A DNA stretch of 64,000 nucleotides, taken from positions 1,931,839 to 1,995,838 of the forward strand of contig NC_030989.1 of the NCBI RefSeq assembly GCF_000149955.1, in the 5' to 3' direction. Source of the stretch: Fusarium oxysporum f. sp. lycopersici 4287 (taxonomy: Eukaryota > Ascomycota > Sordariomycetes > Hypocreales > Nectriaceae). The notes under the pieces are model-generated. The model was not told the origin of the DNA. It did not search any database and worked only from the letters and a program-made list of their open reading frames with translations. Position numbers and translations under genes: made by a program. Positions 11,497-22,449 of this stretch are shown piece by piece (positions within the stretch are counted from its first letter, which is position 1; each line of letters begins with the position of its first letter).

Positions 11497-11699
11497 ACAA
11501 AAGCGAACAGTGCGGAAAACAGAATCTGGTTGATCTTTTGATGCAATAAAACGTATTGGGGGGTTCAATGGTTAGAACAAAAAGGGAAATGATATTTTTA
11601 GAAGGTCACGGAGAGATTCAACACGTGAGGCACGAGCGATAGACCTTGGAGAAAGGCATCGAATGCGTGATAATATACCCAATCTTAATCTATTTCGTT

Positions 11700-14159
11700 T
11701 TACCACCCTACGTTCTCGTTGTTCTCTACACGACGCTGCAGAATGTTTCTTGCGCCTTGCGGTGATAACCCTTCAAGATGGAGTTCCTCGAGTACCTTGC
11801 GTGCCTCTTCGTTGTCCGTGAAGACTCGATCGCTGGCTTCCTTGAGTGTCAAGCCACTCGCCTCACCCGCTTCAACCGGAAGACTCAGGAGCTGCATACC
11901 CTCAGTCAAGTTATCAAGGACAGATGAACCATTAGGGATGTAGCGTTCGATAGTAGAAACCAAGGCAGCGCCATCGCGACGGAACTGGGTGGCACCATAA
12001 GTGGTGAACGACTGACGCATAAGGACACTTTGCCATAGATAATCTTGAAGCTTGACAAGGGCTTCACGGCAGACGCGGCGGAACACTGCAGTTGAAAGAG
12101 CTTTGATGAGAAAGTCAAAGTTGCGTTGGAGGATGCGAAGTGGCTCATCAAGTTCTGGCGTAATAGCAAGCTCATCTGCTACCGTGTTAGCTAATATGTT
12201 GGGAACAGTACGGCATGCGAACTTACCAAGGATAGCAGTTTCACCAACAGTTGTCCATTGAACACGGGTGGTGTATGCTCGGAAAGCTTTATTGTGCGAC
12301 TCGACCAAAGCGCCAACAAGAAGTTCTTGAGCAGCCTTGCGTCGCATGTTATAGGCACTCGCTGTCTCATCAAAGAGAGCCCCATCTTCATGTTTCTCTC
12401 CCACTGCTGTAGACGTGCGATCCTTCACATCATCGTAGCTCATGGTACTGGTAATGTTATTGCCCTGGCTAGATCTATGCAAAGCTCGAGTCTGAAGTTC
12501 ATCCCACAAAGAGACAAAGAACTAGGATGTTAGCTTGATAAGATGACTTTCAGGCGGTTTGCATACCTCCTCATTGCTCCAGTCTTTCAGAGTATTGACA
12601 ATGTGATCAGCACTACCAATTACTTTGCAGAGCACCTCGAAACCACCTGTACCCTCAAGAACAGCAAGGTCCTCCTTATTCGCGGCCAAAGTGCGACCAA
12701 AGGTCGTAGACATGCTCTGATAAGCCTGAAGTGAGTCTCGAAGGCGATCGTGATAAGCATCCAAGATTTCAAGTTGAATGCCAATCAAGAAGCGAATTTT
12801 GTGCTTGAAGGTACGCACCCTCTCGTACTGACTTGTCACAGATCGCAGAAGATCAGTGACGCGCACAGCAGCATATGTTGGCTTCATCTTGCCCTGGAGC
12901 GCATAATCGTAATCGATATTGCGGGCATCTTGTGACTCCATGATAGTATTATATCTCTCAAGAGCAAAATCCTTCTCGGCCTTGAACCACGTATCAAAGT
13001 GGTCATCCAGTATATGTGCGGTTAAGCCAGACCATCCGTTTTCAGCATCGCCGCCGTCATAGTTGAACTTGTAGCGAACATTCTCGTCAAATGCCATCAG
13101 TTGTGACATAAAACTACTCAGGAATGAGGGGCTCTTAATAGCTTCGAGTGCGACTAATGAGGTTTTCTCCTTCAGCACTGGTAGTAGTGAGGTAATAAAG
13201 GCAGAAACAGGGTCGATATAAGCCAGGTTGGTCGCTACAGCAGTGTCCTGGAACTTCTCTGCTAGCAAATAGCCCAGATTATCCCGGAAGAAATCTTCCC
13301 ATTTCTCAACCAGTGCGATAAACCACGGGAGACAATGGGTTCCAAATGCCTGAGCACCGCTTGTTGGCTTGTCGCTGAGAAAATGGAAACGAAACTCGGA
13401 GACAAAGATGGAGGCCATGATTTCGAATGGAAGCAACGTAACAAGCTTGTCAGTGTGTGCTATTTCCGGCTTTTGAAGATCGATGAGCTTTTCGATGCAA
13501 TTGATCCATTCCTCATCCATCTGCAAATGGGTGTCAATCTTGGGCCACTTCCTCTGCTTCAGGACTGCCTCAAGTTCCCCAGACATAGTAGATTTGATCT
13601 CATCCCAAAGTGAAGCGGTCACACCTTCGGCATATGCGACGAGGTGAAGGCCCTCTTGGCCAGGTAGGCCTTGTAACTTTTGAACATGCTGTTTCAACTT
13701 GATGTAAGGCTCCAATGAAGCTTTGGGGTTCTGAGGCAGGAATGATCTCGCTTCTACTCGAAATTTTTCAGCGTCTTGCAAGAGAAAAAGGTAGCTCTGG
13801 GCACGCTCAACGGCCTTGATCTTGTTCATAGGTGACTTGAGGCGTTCGATGGCCTGATCTGGGGCATCCGAGGCAGCGTAGATCTGAGCACGAAGATCAA
13901 TACTCTCTTGAAGCTTTTGAAACTCTTCTATGCGAGCAGCAAGTGACCCTTGGCGATCATCGGCAGTGCGCCGGGTCTCTTCGAGCTCTCTCACAGCTGT
14001 ATCTAGCTGTGATTGCAGCTGGTTTCTTTGAAGCTCAACATTTGCGATAAGCGTGTCGAGATCTTCGAGGTCGGAAGTAGACTGAAGCTTATCGTCCAGG
14101 AAGTCCTCAACTCGAATATCGAGTGATGTTCCTTGGTTGTTGGCGGCTACGGCTGCCAT
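11700..14159 (-). CDS. TIP20: Tip20/RINT1-family ER vesicle-tether subunit
   Basis: RINT1/Tip20 is a subunit of the Dsl1 (NRZ) complex, which tethers Golgi-derived COPI vesicles at the ER. Three exons on the minus strand (14159-12567, 12521-12227, 12178-11700) sum to 788 codons plus stop. Introns are 12566-12522 and 12226-12179, the second splitting an alanine codon before DELAITPEL. The ATG at 14159 (MAAVAANNQGTSLDIR) was chosen over upstream non-ATG extension. Residues about 30-75 form a coiled coil (LQRNQLQSQLDTAVRELEE). The C-terminal half has RINT1-type segments such as ADHIVNTLKDWSNEEFFVSL and ends in NILQRRVENNENVGW. It shares the Golgi-ER retrograde theme with COG3. The domain call is firm; the yeast symbol is by family. 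Confidence 0.88.
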
Positions 14160-16384
14160 GTTGTATATAGTGGTTATGCGTTGGTGTTCGTGAATCTCAT
14201 AGCGCAACGTAGCCACTCTACATGACGTGGGGAGCATGCCCCACTAAATCCGATAGCTACATACTTCTTCTAGATACAAGTGTTTCTGGAAACTCAGATG
14301 AACTCATGATAAGCACGGAGTGCAAAGAAAATTCCGAGCGGAGAAAGAAGAGTTTGAAACGTCCGACACCGACTTCAGTCAAAGAGAGTCATAATTGAAG
14401 TCAATTGCGGTAAGTGAAAGAATCTGAAATTCGCGGGTGGCTGAACGCCAAGCCTGGAGAGTTAGTCGGGTGGCTGGGTTCTCATGAGGGTTGTCATGAT
14501 GGATTTCAGGGCTCTCTCGGGAGAATAAGCTCACGGTTACGACGGAAAGAGTTCACATATCATGTTGATCTTGTGCTACTAAGAGAGGAGTCGTCGTCAG
14601 ACACTGAAGTAAACAGTTTGCAGTTCATGTGAATTCCGATTGAACCGCGCAGTCTACGTAAATATTGGATAACTGCGAAGAGAATAGCAGAATGTGTTAT
14701 AATGGAAGAAAACAGAACTTCAATTCTATATAATGAAAACATATATTACCTCAAGGTGGTGCTGTCTTGATACAGACCGAACTTTGATAACTTGCGTAGT
14801 AGTTTTCGCCGTCATTCAGTGATCCTGAGTTTCTGACCACACCGAGCACGGTTTGGCCGCGGGATAGCGTCGTTAGCTCCGACAGAGTGGATAATAATAC
14901 GACTTCTTAGGTCGAGTTGGGGAGAAAAGACTCCATGACCAAAAGTCGGGGAGTTTCAAGCCAGTTCTCGCTTACTCGGGGTAAATGGGGCAAATTAATT
15001 GAGACCAGGTTATGAATAGGATAACCGAGGAGATGGATCTCAGGTACAGAATATGCCCGAGCACGATAGATCAAGGCACGCCAAATGAGCACGAATATTC
15101 GCGTAGTGTATGTAGTCCAATAACTCGTCAATTAAGGCTATCGACGTACGTCAGCATAGCCAGTCCAGGCGGAGGAACAAATAAAAAAACCTATGATACA
15201 ATTGGTATAATATGAATAGGTCGATAGCTCGACAAAGTACGGATGAGTCCAGTCGATTACCCATATCCCATTCGAAACGGCGCCAAATCGTCATGACAAC
15301 TGCATTAAGCTGAGAGAGGTCCCGCTATAGCTTCTATCCTTGGCACCCTTGGCAAATCTGGGCGCTGACGAGCTGCCGGGGTCGAGCCCAAATCAAGGTC
15401 GCAGCTGGTCGTATAGAAACGCGTCGACTTTGCGGCGAAGCGCTACGTAAGATCGTAGATCCTAGGGTTCAGGGATCAAGCCCAGGAAGTTGCTCATCTG
15501 CACTGCTGCAGGTCCAATAACACCTTGCCGCTAAAGGTTTAGCGCCCGATCGCGTCTAGGCTTCTCCTTCCCTCTGCAGCGCCGGTTAGCGGGTTGCCCG
15601 GTGCTGAAAGGAGCCCCTGGCCTGTCCAGAGCTCGCCCAGCTGGCAACTGTGGCTCCACATGTAAAACGTCACCGTCGCCAGGCCAACGCGAGTAAATAG
15701 GTGGCTGGGCACTACACCTCTGCATCACCCACCGAAAAGTCCAGAGGTTGGTAGTTATCCCAAGTCTTTCCCAGCCATCGAATATCCGCCCAATTGTCTG
15801 GTATTGGTATACGAAACTGCTCCGACTAATTGACTGACTGACCGCTTCTCTCCTTTCCTTCTCTCCTTTTCTGAGGAGATTCTCTAACAAAACCAATAAG
15901 TCTTCACCCTCGTTAGCAGAACGTGTGAACTGATCTTCAAGGCTCTTGATTTATTGTGGCCAACTCTCAACTTGACTTAACTTAACCTCCTTTAACAAGA
16001 TCTCACTATTACAGGGCCCGGCTTTCGCTCGTTGTCACCAACCGTCGTCTTTAGCCCACATACATTCCAGTGTCGATTGTCTACCGAGACATCGATTTCT
16101 CCCGTCCGCATTCCACCGCTCCTTCACCTCGACAAGAACCAGTTGTTCCCGAGACAGATTGACTGATCCAGTGGAGGAAGTTCGGGATCGATCAAAGGAT
16201 CGCTTCCAGAGTGTTACGCGACCAAGCGGTAACAGAAAGAGCAAGGAAACCAAGTGATAGTAGTCTTGAGAAACTCGTGTTCGTCGCTCCCTAACTGGGG
16301 GACGAGCGCAGACAACTCAGTTGTTTCCCGCCACTACTTCAACCGACAACACCTTGAAGGAGTGCAGGATCAACATCATTCACG
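14160..16384. other. Long intergenic region, TIP20 / FIG1 promoters
   Basis: 2.2 kb between divergent genes. Short open frames only; none has recognisable protein features. Bases about 15,780-16,380 are pyrimidine-rich with runs such as CTTCTCTCCTTTCC and are probably the FIG1 leader. Bases 14,640-15,240 are AT-rich with no repeat structure found by eye. No tRNA or 5S gene was recognised. Confidence 0.5.
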
Positions 16385-17590
16385 ATGGGTTCCGGGACGA
16401 GCAGCAGCAGCAGCTCGTCCTCTAGAAGGCAAAAAGTCCAGGTCGGCTGGTATCGTAAGTGATTGTCTAGTCTCGGGACATCGATGAAATGTCTCAGCTG
16501 ATATCGTCCGCATCGCTAACATCTAATTTCACTAGGCTTCGTTCCATTCCTCGGTTATCACCATGTATTGATGATCCTTATCGCCATCGCCATTATTCTA
16601 TTATGTGAGCTATTTTACCCCTAAATGAGATAATTTTCTAATCAAAACCAGCACTGCTTCTCGCTGGCTGTTCATCGTCCTCGCCACTTATCCCTGATAT
16701 CTTCCTACTATCTATCTACTACAAGAGCTACACAGCAGTGCCCGATACAGCCCAGGTCGACTATAACCTCCATTCAGCTATCGAGAACATCGCAGGTGAC
16801 GCTTCATTGCAAGCTCGCGTTGGTTATTTCGGTATCTGTATCAACCCCGACGGTGGTTCCTGGCTGTGCAGCAACAATGCAACTGCACTGGCTAAGGAGG
16901 TTGATGTGGACCAAGATCCTCTCAACCTCATCTGGCTGGCTGCTCAGTTCAAAGATATGATTGTATTCCCATATCTCATGTGAGTTCTCACTCCGCGTGC
17001 ACCGAAATCGAAGCACACTAACCTGATTCTCAGTATCATCGCCATCATCTTTGCTTTCGTCTGCCTTCTCCTTCTCGCGACCTTCCCTGGATGGCACGAG
17101 GAGACCGATTCAGAAGGCTCTGACCGCGAAGTCAAGCCTTTCCCGTCTCGTCCCGTCTCCCAAATTGCCCTTGCCCTGATCTTCATCTCAGCNNNNNNNN
17201 NNNNNNNNNNNNNNNNNNNNNNNNNNNNNNNNNNNNNNNNNNNNNNNNNNNNNNNNNNNNNNNNNNNNNNNNNNNNNNNNNNNNNNNNNNNNNNNNNNNN
17301 NNNNNNNNNNNNNNNNNNNNNNNNNNNNNNNNNNNNNNNNNNNNNNNNNNNNNNNNNNNNNNNNNNNNNNNNNNNNNNNNNNNNNNNNNNNNNNNNNNNN
17401 NNNNNNNNNNNNNNNNNNNNNNNNNNNNNNNNNNNNNNNNNNNNNNNNNNNNNNNNNNNNNNNNNNNNNNNNNNNNNNNNNNNNNNNNNNNNNNNNNGAC
17501 ATGATGAGATATCGGATAATCGATACGATGGCCACTGAAAACAGAGGCTCCTCGGCCGAAACTCGGCATGACCATGAGCTGGAACGATGA
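16385..17590 (+). CDS. FIG1: Fig1-family membrane protein, interrupted by sequence gap
   Basis: Fig1 proteins are four-span plasma-membrane proteins that promote calcium entry and cell fusion during mating in fungi. Visible exons are 16385-16454, 16536-16604, 16652-16979 and 17034 into the N gap at 17193. Introns have GTAAGT, GTGAGC and GTGAGT donors. The first helix is HHVLMILIAIAIILLSLLLAG. The extracellular loop holds the conserved GYFGICIN and a GSWLCSNNATALAKEV segment, each with a conserved Cys. A second helix follows (YLIIAIIFAFVCLLLLATF), and a third begins at the gap (IALALIFISA). After the gap a frame of 30 codons ending at 17588-17590 (ETRHDHELER) could be the cytoplasmic tail. That assignment is uncertain because the gap length may not preserve frame. 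Confidence 0.82.
17193..17497. other. Assembly gap of 305 N
   Basis: A run of 305 undetermined bases inside the FIG1-like gene. It removes the last membrane spans. The length is not a round number, so it may be an estimate from paired data. Confidence 0.99.
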
Positions 17591-18468
17591 AGCGAAACGA
17601 GGAACGCACATCTTTTTTGCATATAGACTGAGGGACCACACAGAAAACCGATCTCTCAAGATGAGGGACCGCGTGGAATGGATGCGCTACAAGATACGAT
17701 TTTTGAGACCACGAATGGGATGTGGTACGGGAATATGGGATATATGTCTTGACGTGTGAGGAGGAATGGGAATTGTTTATCGACATGTATTATCAAGGCA
17801 ACTTATTGTCACGCGTTTGCGAAATTAAGGATTTGGGTCTGAATTTGATCTTTGTTTGCATTGCTGATCACTTTCTATGCTTCTTATTTATAGATTGAAC
17901 TTGCGAGTGTGTGTGTGTGCGTGTGTGCGTGTGTACGTGAGAGAATGTTGAGGGTTGCGACACCTTGAATGGGCAGGATTTGATGGGTGAAAATAAGGGG
18001 AAATAGCTGTGCTTCTAATAGGTAGTGATGAGCTCCTTCTTTACCGAAGATCATCGAAACAATAAATCAAGTTGCGAATATCTTGCTTGTTATCGAACAC
18101 TCCCGTGAGCCAGGGTGACATTTTGCATGTAATCTCATTTGGCAACCTAAACTTACAGCCTCTCTGAATCGCTTATAAACTCAGGTATAGCACTTAGCAA
18201 TCGGTCTGTATCTCGGCGTTCACACATCTCTGGGGTGAAATGCTTCGAATTTTGCTAATACTTGAACAGTTATTTCCTTAGTTGTTTCAAAATCACTTAT
18301 CATGGTAGCCTATCTGTTGAAACCTCCTGTCAATAACCCTTGGTCGTCTATCCTTGATATCGTTGCACGCTTATACCCAGAAACTCGACTACCATGTTGC
18401 ACAGTCTTTCGTCACATCATCATGATCCTTCGCCACTTCCTTTCCCTGGTTAAGAGTTGGTTTCCGCG
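17591..18468. other. Intergenic region, convergent 3' ends
   Basis: About 880 bases between FIG1 and the minus-strand gene ending at 18469. AT-rich, with the GT microsatellite at 17907-17938 and no supported gene. Confidence 0.55.
17907..17938. repeat. Imperfect (GT)n microsatellite
   Basis: About 32 bases of GT dinucleotides with scattered GC and AC variants, beginning in the 3' flank of FIG1. It is likely length-polymorphic. Confidence 0.85.
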
Positions 18469-20010
18469 TTATTTGCTGATATGATGTTGATGTTGGTTGA
18501 CTGATGGCTCGCCCCCTTCTGTTAGACCCCGGACGGAAAGTTGACAGTATGGGTTTATGTTCGTGGGTAGCCTATCCTCTGCTGGAAGCTCGACAGGTGT
18601 TGTGTTGATTTGGATAGCGAGTTTCTGGTCCACTGACACCTCGCTGTTTCGATTTAGATGGTTCAATGCACCAACAATTGGAACCACATGGTGTGGAGAA
18701 CTATCAAGCTCAGCAATTGGCGGTATCCAGCTGTATTCATGCCTTGTTAAACCGGACGAGATGGAAGATATTGTTGTAGAAGACGAATTTGGCCACGTGA
18801 GCTGCCCCGGATAGTGACCGGACGACATATGGTGGAGCTGAGATGCTGATCGTGTAGCTGCTGGGGGTATTGGAAGTGGATGTTGCTGATGATAAGGGCT
18901 TGAGATGTTTGATGATAGACGTGAAGGAGTGCAGTTGAGGCTTGCTCGCTGACTAGTTTGGCTCAGATCAGAGACACTATCATAAGGGCTATGAAGTGGA
19001 AGATGTTGATCAGAACCATTATGAGTGGACTGTGCAGGCAGTCCTTGAGATGGAGCCGTCACTGGTCGATTCAATGGACCATTGTTGGATGGCGCCAGAG
19101 GCGGTGAGTGTTTCCAGTCTAAGGGGTCTCCTAGAAGTAGACTCAATCCTGCGAGGGACTCACTATCGTAAGTGGCACTTGAAGTGAAAGATTTAGGTAG
19201 AGCTGTGCTGTTCATGTTGACTGGAACAAGTTCTGGTAGTGATTCAGGCGCATGTTCTATATGCATCGCCTGCGAACTCGTTGATCTATGAAGAGGCTGG
19301 GGTACTTGGAGCGAGGATGGAGTCGTTGGTGTTGCCGATTCTGCGTTTGTGTTGAAAACTATGGTTGGAGTTGGAGGATCAATAGATTGAGCAATTGGTG
19401 GTTTCCTTGCTGGAGCTAGAGTGACACATACTATTAGATCATTATGTCGATGAATATATATGATGGGAATCTTCAACTTGCCCGTTACATCACCAAGAAG
19501 ATCCCCTAGCAGCGCGACATTATCAAACACTGCGGCTTCATCTCTTACACCACACTTCTCCTTAACTTTCACGGGTTCAGGAACAGGAGCCAAAAGAGCT
19601 ATCTGTCTCAAAAAGTTCAACTCAGCAAGCACAGCGGCATGATGTCGACTAACAATAGGCTCCTGGCTCTTGAACTCACTCGCATCTACAAGCACCCATG
19701 CCATGCGTTTTGAAAATGTGGTCTTTCCACCTCTGTCGGCCTCCGGGCGACACCTCTCGACAATCTCGCAGACTTCTTGAAGTCCTCTTTGAGCTGATTC
19801 GATAATGTTGTGTACGCGGGCAAGAACCTTTGGGCGGCGCTGAAGAAGATGGAGGCATTCGTGACGTAGTTCTATGAGATGTTGAAGATCTGAGTCGCAT
19901 GTTCGAACGAGCTCGAGACTGCGACGGATATCATTTGGGACTTGGTCGTGGTCCAGCGCCCAGGTCAGGAGGTTGAAACTTGCATGTATTGCCTTGAGGG
20001 GGTTAGGCAT
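18469..20010 (-). CDS. Unknown fungal protein, helical N-terminus and Ser/Pro-rich tail
   Basis: Uninterrupted frame of 513 codons starting at MPNPLKAIHASFNLLTWAL. Residues 1-150 are predicted helical, rich in Leu, Arg and His (for example LRHECLHLLQRRPKVLARVH and GLQEVCEIVERCRPEAD). Residues 150-200 include a short hydrophobic segment around KLKIPIIYIHR. From about 220 on it is low complexity: Ser, Thr, Pro, Gln and His, ending in NQHQHHISK. No signal peptide, membrane span or catalytic motif is evident. The N-terminal architecture loosely recalls the helical N-terminal domains of fungal signalling and NLR-like proteins, but no defining motif supports that. A short in-frame intron near 19400-19480 was considered and not supported by phase. 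Function is unknown. Confidence 0.7.
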   Translation of the reverse strand: MPNPLKAIHASFNLLTWALDHDQVPNDIRRSLELVRTCDSDLQHLIELRHECLHLLQRRPKVLARVHNIIESAQRGLQEVCEIVERCRPEADRGGKTTFSKRMAWVLVDASEFKSQEPIVSRHHAAVLAELNFLRQIALLAPVPEPVKVKEKCGVRDEAAVFDNVALLGDLLGDVTGKLKIPIIYIHRHNDLIVCVTLAPARKPPIAQSIDPPTPTIVFNTNAESATPTTPSSLQVPQPLHRSTSSQAMHIEHAPESLPELVPVNMNSTALPKSFTSSATYDSESLAGLSLLLGDPLDWKHSPPLAPSNNGPLNRPVTAPSQGLPAQSTHNGSDQHLPLHSPYDSVSDLSQTSQRASLNCTPSRLSSNISSPYHQQHPLPIPPAATRSASQLHHMSSGHYPGQLTWPNSSSTTISSISSGLTRHEYSWIPPIAELDSSPHHVVPIVGALNHLNRNSEVSVDQKLAIQINTTPVELPAEDRLPTNINPYCQLSVRGLTEGGEPSVNQHQHHISK

Positions 20011-20802
20011 GATGAATTAGGACAAAATACTGCGTTCTTCGAAGCGAACAGTCTCATACAATGAAGTGTTCTGATGCTTTTGGTGACAAGAGCAATATGT
20101 GAGTGATCGTCGAGGTATTGATTAATCCTTGTTAAGCTGCAGGTGACGATGCTAGACGACAATCCTCGCATTTAGTCTTCCCCGGTTAGACAAGAGAAGA
20201 GAGAACAAAATCAGGCTGTGATGCAAGTCTGTTTCTGATTTGCACAATATCCATCCACTATCATATTGCTAAGACCCATGTTCAGAGCTGAGGCCAAAGA
20301 TGATATTGAGGCATGTGGCTTGCATATCCAGAAGCAGGCCCTGAGACAAGACTCAGCTCTCAGCCACTCAAGCCCAAGCAAGCAAGACAGGTCAATAGTG
20401 GGATTCAATCCTCCAGCTGAACAGTTAATTGGATATGTATTGGGTGGGCGTATATCACATGAATCACAATGTTGTGGTGTTTGTTCCGAATTTGGTTCAA
20501 GCGCATGCAGACAGCCACCGACAGGTTTAGGGAAGAGGACAGTGCACATTCACGTAATAACCAAGTGAGTTTGATCACTTGGGTCGTGGCATATAAAACA
20601 ATACGTGTTGTTAGTTCATGGACGGGAACTGTAAGTCTATTGTAAGTACACTCCATCATAAACACACTCAATACTGGACGTGGCTATAATAAGTCATGCA
20701 ACAAAGGACTATATATCGAGCTTTTTGCAGCTCATCAAGTCCAATCCTCCAATCAATGAAATCCCATGGCCAGAAGGTTGCAGTGAAGGTGCTTCCTCTC
20801 CC
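20011..20802. other. Intergenic region upstream of the 513-aa gene
   Basis: About 790 bases containing the promoter of the minus-strand gene starting at 20010 and the 3' flank of the membrane-protein gene. Small overlapping open frames occur on both strands (20211-20671), none convincing. Confidence 0.5.
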
Positions 20803-21921
20803 TCACGAACTCAGAGTCTCTGGTGCCACCACCTCCTTGGGCGATCTATACCTCGTTCCGTCATTATGGCTGAGCCTCTCCAAGCCAGGACACACCACGA
20901 TCCTACGGCTTTTTGTAATGGATGTACTGTTGCTAAAAACAAACCCCCAGTCACTCGGCTGCGATAGAACGACATAGCCCAGTTTGGTACACTCAAGAAT
21001 GACAGCCTGCAGATGATTCATCTGATCCTGTTGGCTAGCAGGGTCTTGTGTAACAAACATCTCCAAGAACTGGTTAAACTCGTTCGCAAGAGATAGAGCC
21101 ATAGGGGAAGCTTCTGTCACTGACACCGGGAGTGGTGTTCTCTCCTCCGGGTTAGGATGGAGAAGCAGAGCAGAGAGAGCGCGCCACCTTGAACGTGCCA
21201 AGGTAATTGCTAAAAGTTTAATTAGCTATTTCTCTAATCATGCTCTGAGGTAATGTGGGGGCGTCTTACCAGGATTGTTTGCATTTTCAGCTGAGCGGCT
21301 TCTTTGCGCCATTGTTGCTACCGCTAGTGGAAGCATGGACAAGCTGCTGCCGGAACTGAAATCGAGGCTCCGAAAGATGACATGCGAGAGGACATGACGA
21401 AGTCCAATCTGAGAGGTCTTGGGGCTGAGGCAAATGGCAGCAACTGTGTCTGCCTGTAGTCCTGACGCTTCTGGTGAGTAGCCAATATTGGTAAGGCTCT
21501 GAGCCACCTCAGCGGCGTCGGCCTGGACTTGGGGTCTACGGTAATAGTTCTCGACATGCTGGTAAATGAGTTCGGAGAGTGAGCGTAACTCTGCTTGGAG
21601 GTCCTTGTCCGGGGTTGCCTCGAGAAGGAATTGACTGAGTTCAGCATCGTGTCTCGACGATGAAACTATGACCTGTGTCCCATCCTTTGGTTCCGTGTAT
21701 TTTTGGTCTGCTAAAACGAATCCTTCGTTTGCTGGTTTGACTCTCCGCCATCTCCGGAGAAGTAAAAAAGCTGCTATAGATCCCAGAGCAAGACCAGCAA
21801 TGAGGCAGCCAATGGCAACTCCAGCAACGGGACCGCCTTTGAGTCCATCTGGCGATCTTTCCGATGACTCGCTGGATGAGGTTTCTTCTTGGTTTGCTAG
21901 GGTTGCCTCCGTGGAAGCCAT
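20803..21921 (-). CDS. Single-pass membrane protein, fungal-specific, function unknown
   Basis: Two exons (21921-21270 and 21209-20803) joined across a 60-base intron (G|GTAAGA donor, TTTTAG acceptor) give 352 residues. A short Ser/Glu-rich N-terminus without an obvious cleavable signal is followed by one membrane span at about 33-55 (AGVAIGCLIAGLALGSIAAF). The span is closed by the stop-transfer cluster RRWRR, so the bulk is probably cytosolic. The C-terminal domain is helical with YRRPQVQADAAEVAQSL and RSRWRALSALLLHPNPEER. It ends in a hydrophilic tail near VVCPGLERLSHNDGTRYRSP. I recall similar proteins with an N-terminal span and this helical domain in filamentous ascomycetes, without a function. 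It is divergent from the Hsp70-like gene by 528 bases. Confidence 0.75.
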
Positions 21922-22449
21922 CGTCGCAGGTCAGAGATAAAAAAGTCTTGAAGGGCAAGAAATTCAGGAGACGGGGCGATCCTTGCGGAAGGTTTTTGGG
22001 GAGATAACAAGAGAAAGAATGAGGATACCAAAGACTCAAAGGCTTCCAGGGCAGGCGTTGCTTTTGACCACCAACAAAGCCTCAGTATTCCAGCCCTACT
22101 GCCCTTTGATCGCCACCACCAAGTTGCTCTCCATCGAGGTCCAGCTAGCAGCATCCCTTGTCAAGCCACTCAACACAGGGGAGCATCGAGATGCGTGTTT
22201 CATTATCAGGCTGAGGCCGAAGGCCTAGTCTGTCTTTTCCCAGCCGACCTGCTGATAATTGACCCGCACCGCACACCCTTAGACGTGCGTCCAACAGACC
22301 ATTATCACGAAGTCCAGCTCTGGTGGCTGAAAATAGGCCTATAGCATGGGTCTCTTCCGAGACTTGTCACATTGCTGGCAATAAGGCTCTCAGATTATCT
22401 TTTGACTCTTCCTCGATTGCTTCTCGAGAGAAATTGAGCAGACCAACAA
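21922..22449. promoter_or_regulatory. Shared divergent promoter, membrane protein / Hsp70-like
   Basis: 528 bases between the two start codons. No heat-shock element of three good GAA/TTC units was seen, which fits a non-canonical rather than heat-induced Hsp70 relative. Confidence 0.45.

Noticed and set aside
15350..15490. GGTCGAGCCC and GGTTCAGGGATC strings resembling tRNA B boxes
   Set aside because: No cloverleaf, A box or acceptor stem could be drawn around either.
19400..19480. Possible intron in the 513-aa orphan gene (GTAACG...CTCTAG)
   Set aside because: Removal shifts the frame and destroys the downstream reading; a single exon is simpler.
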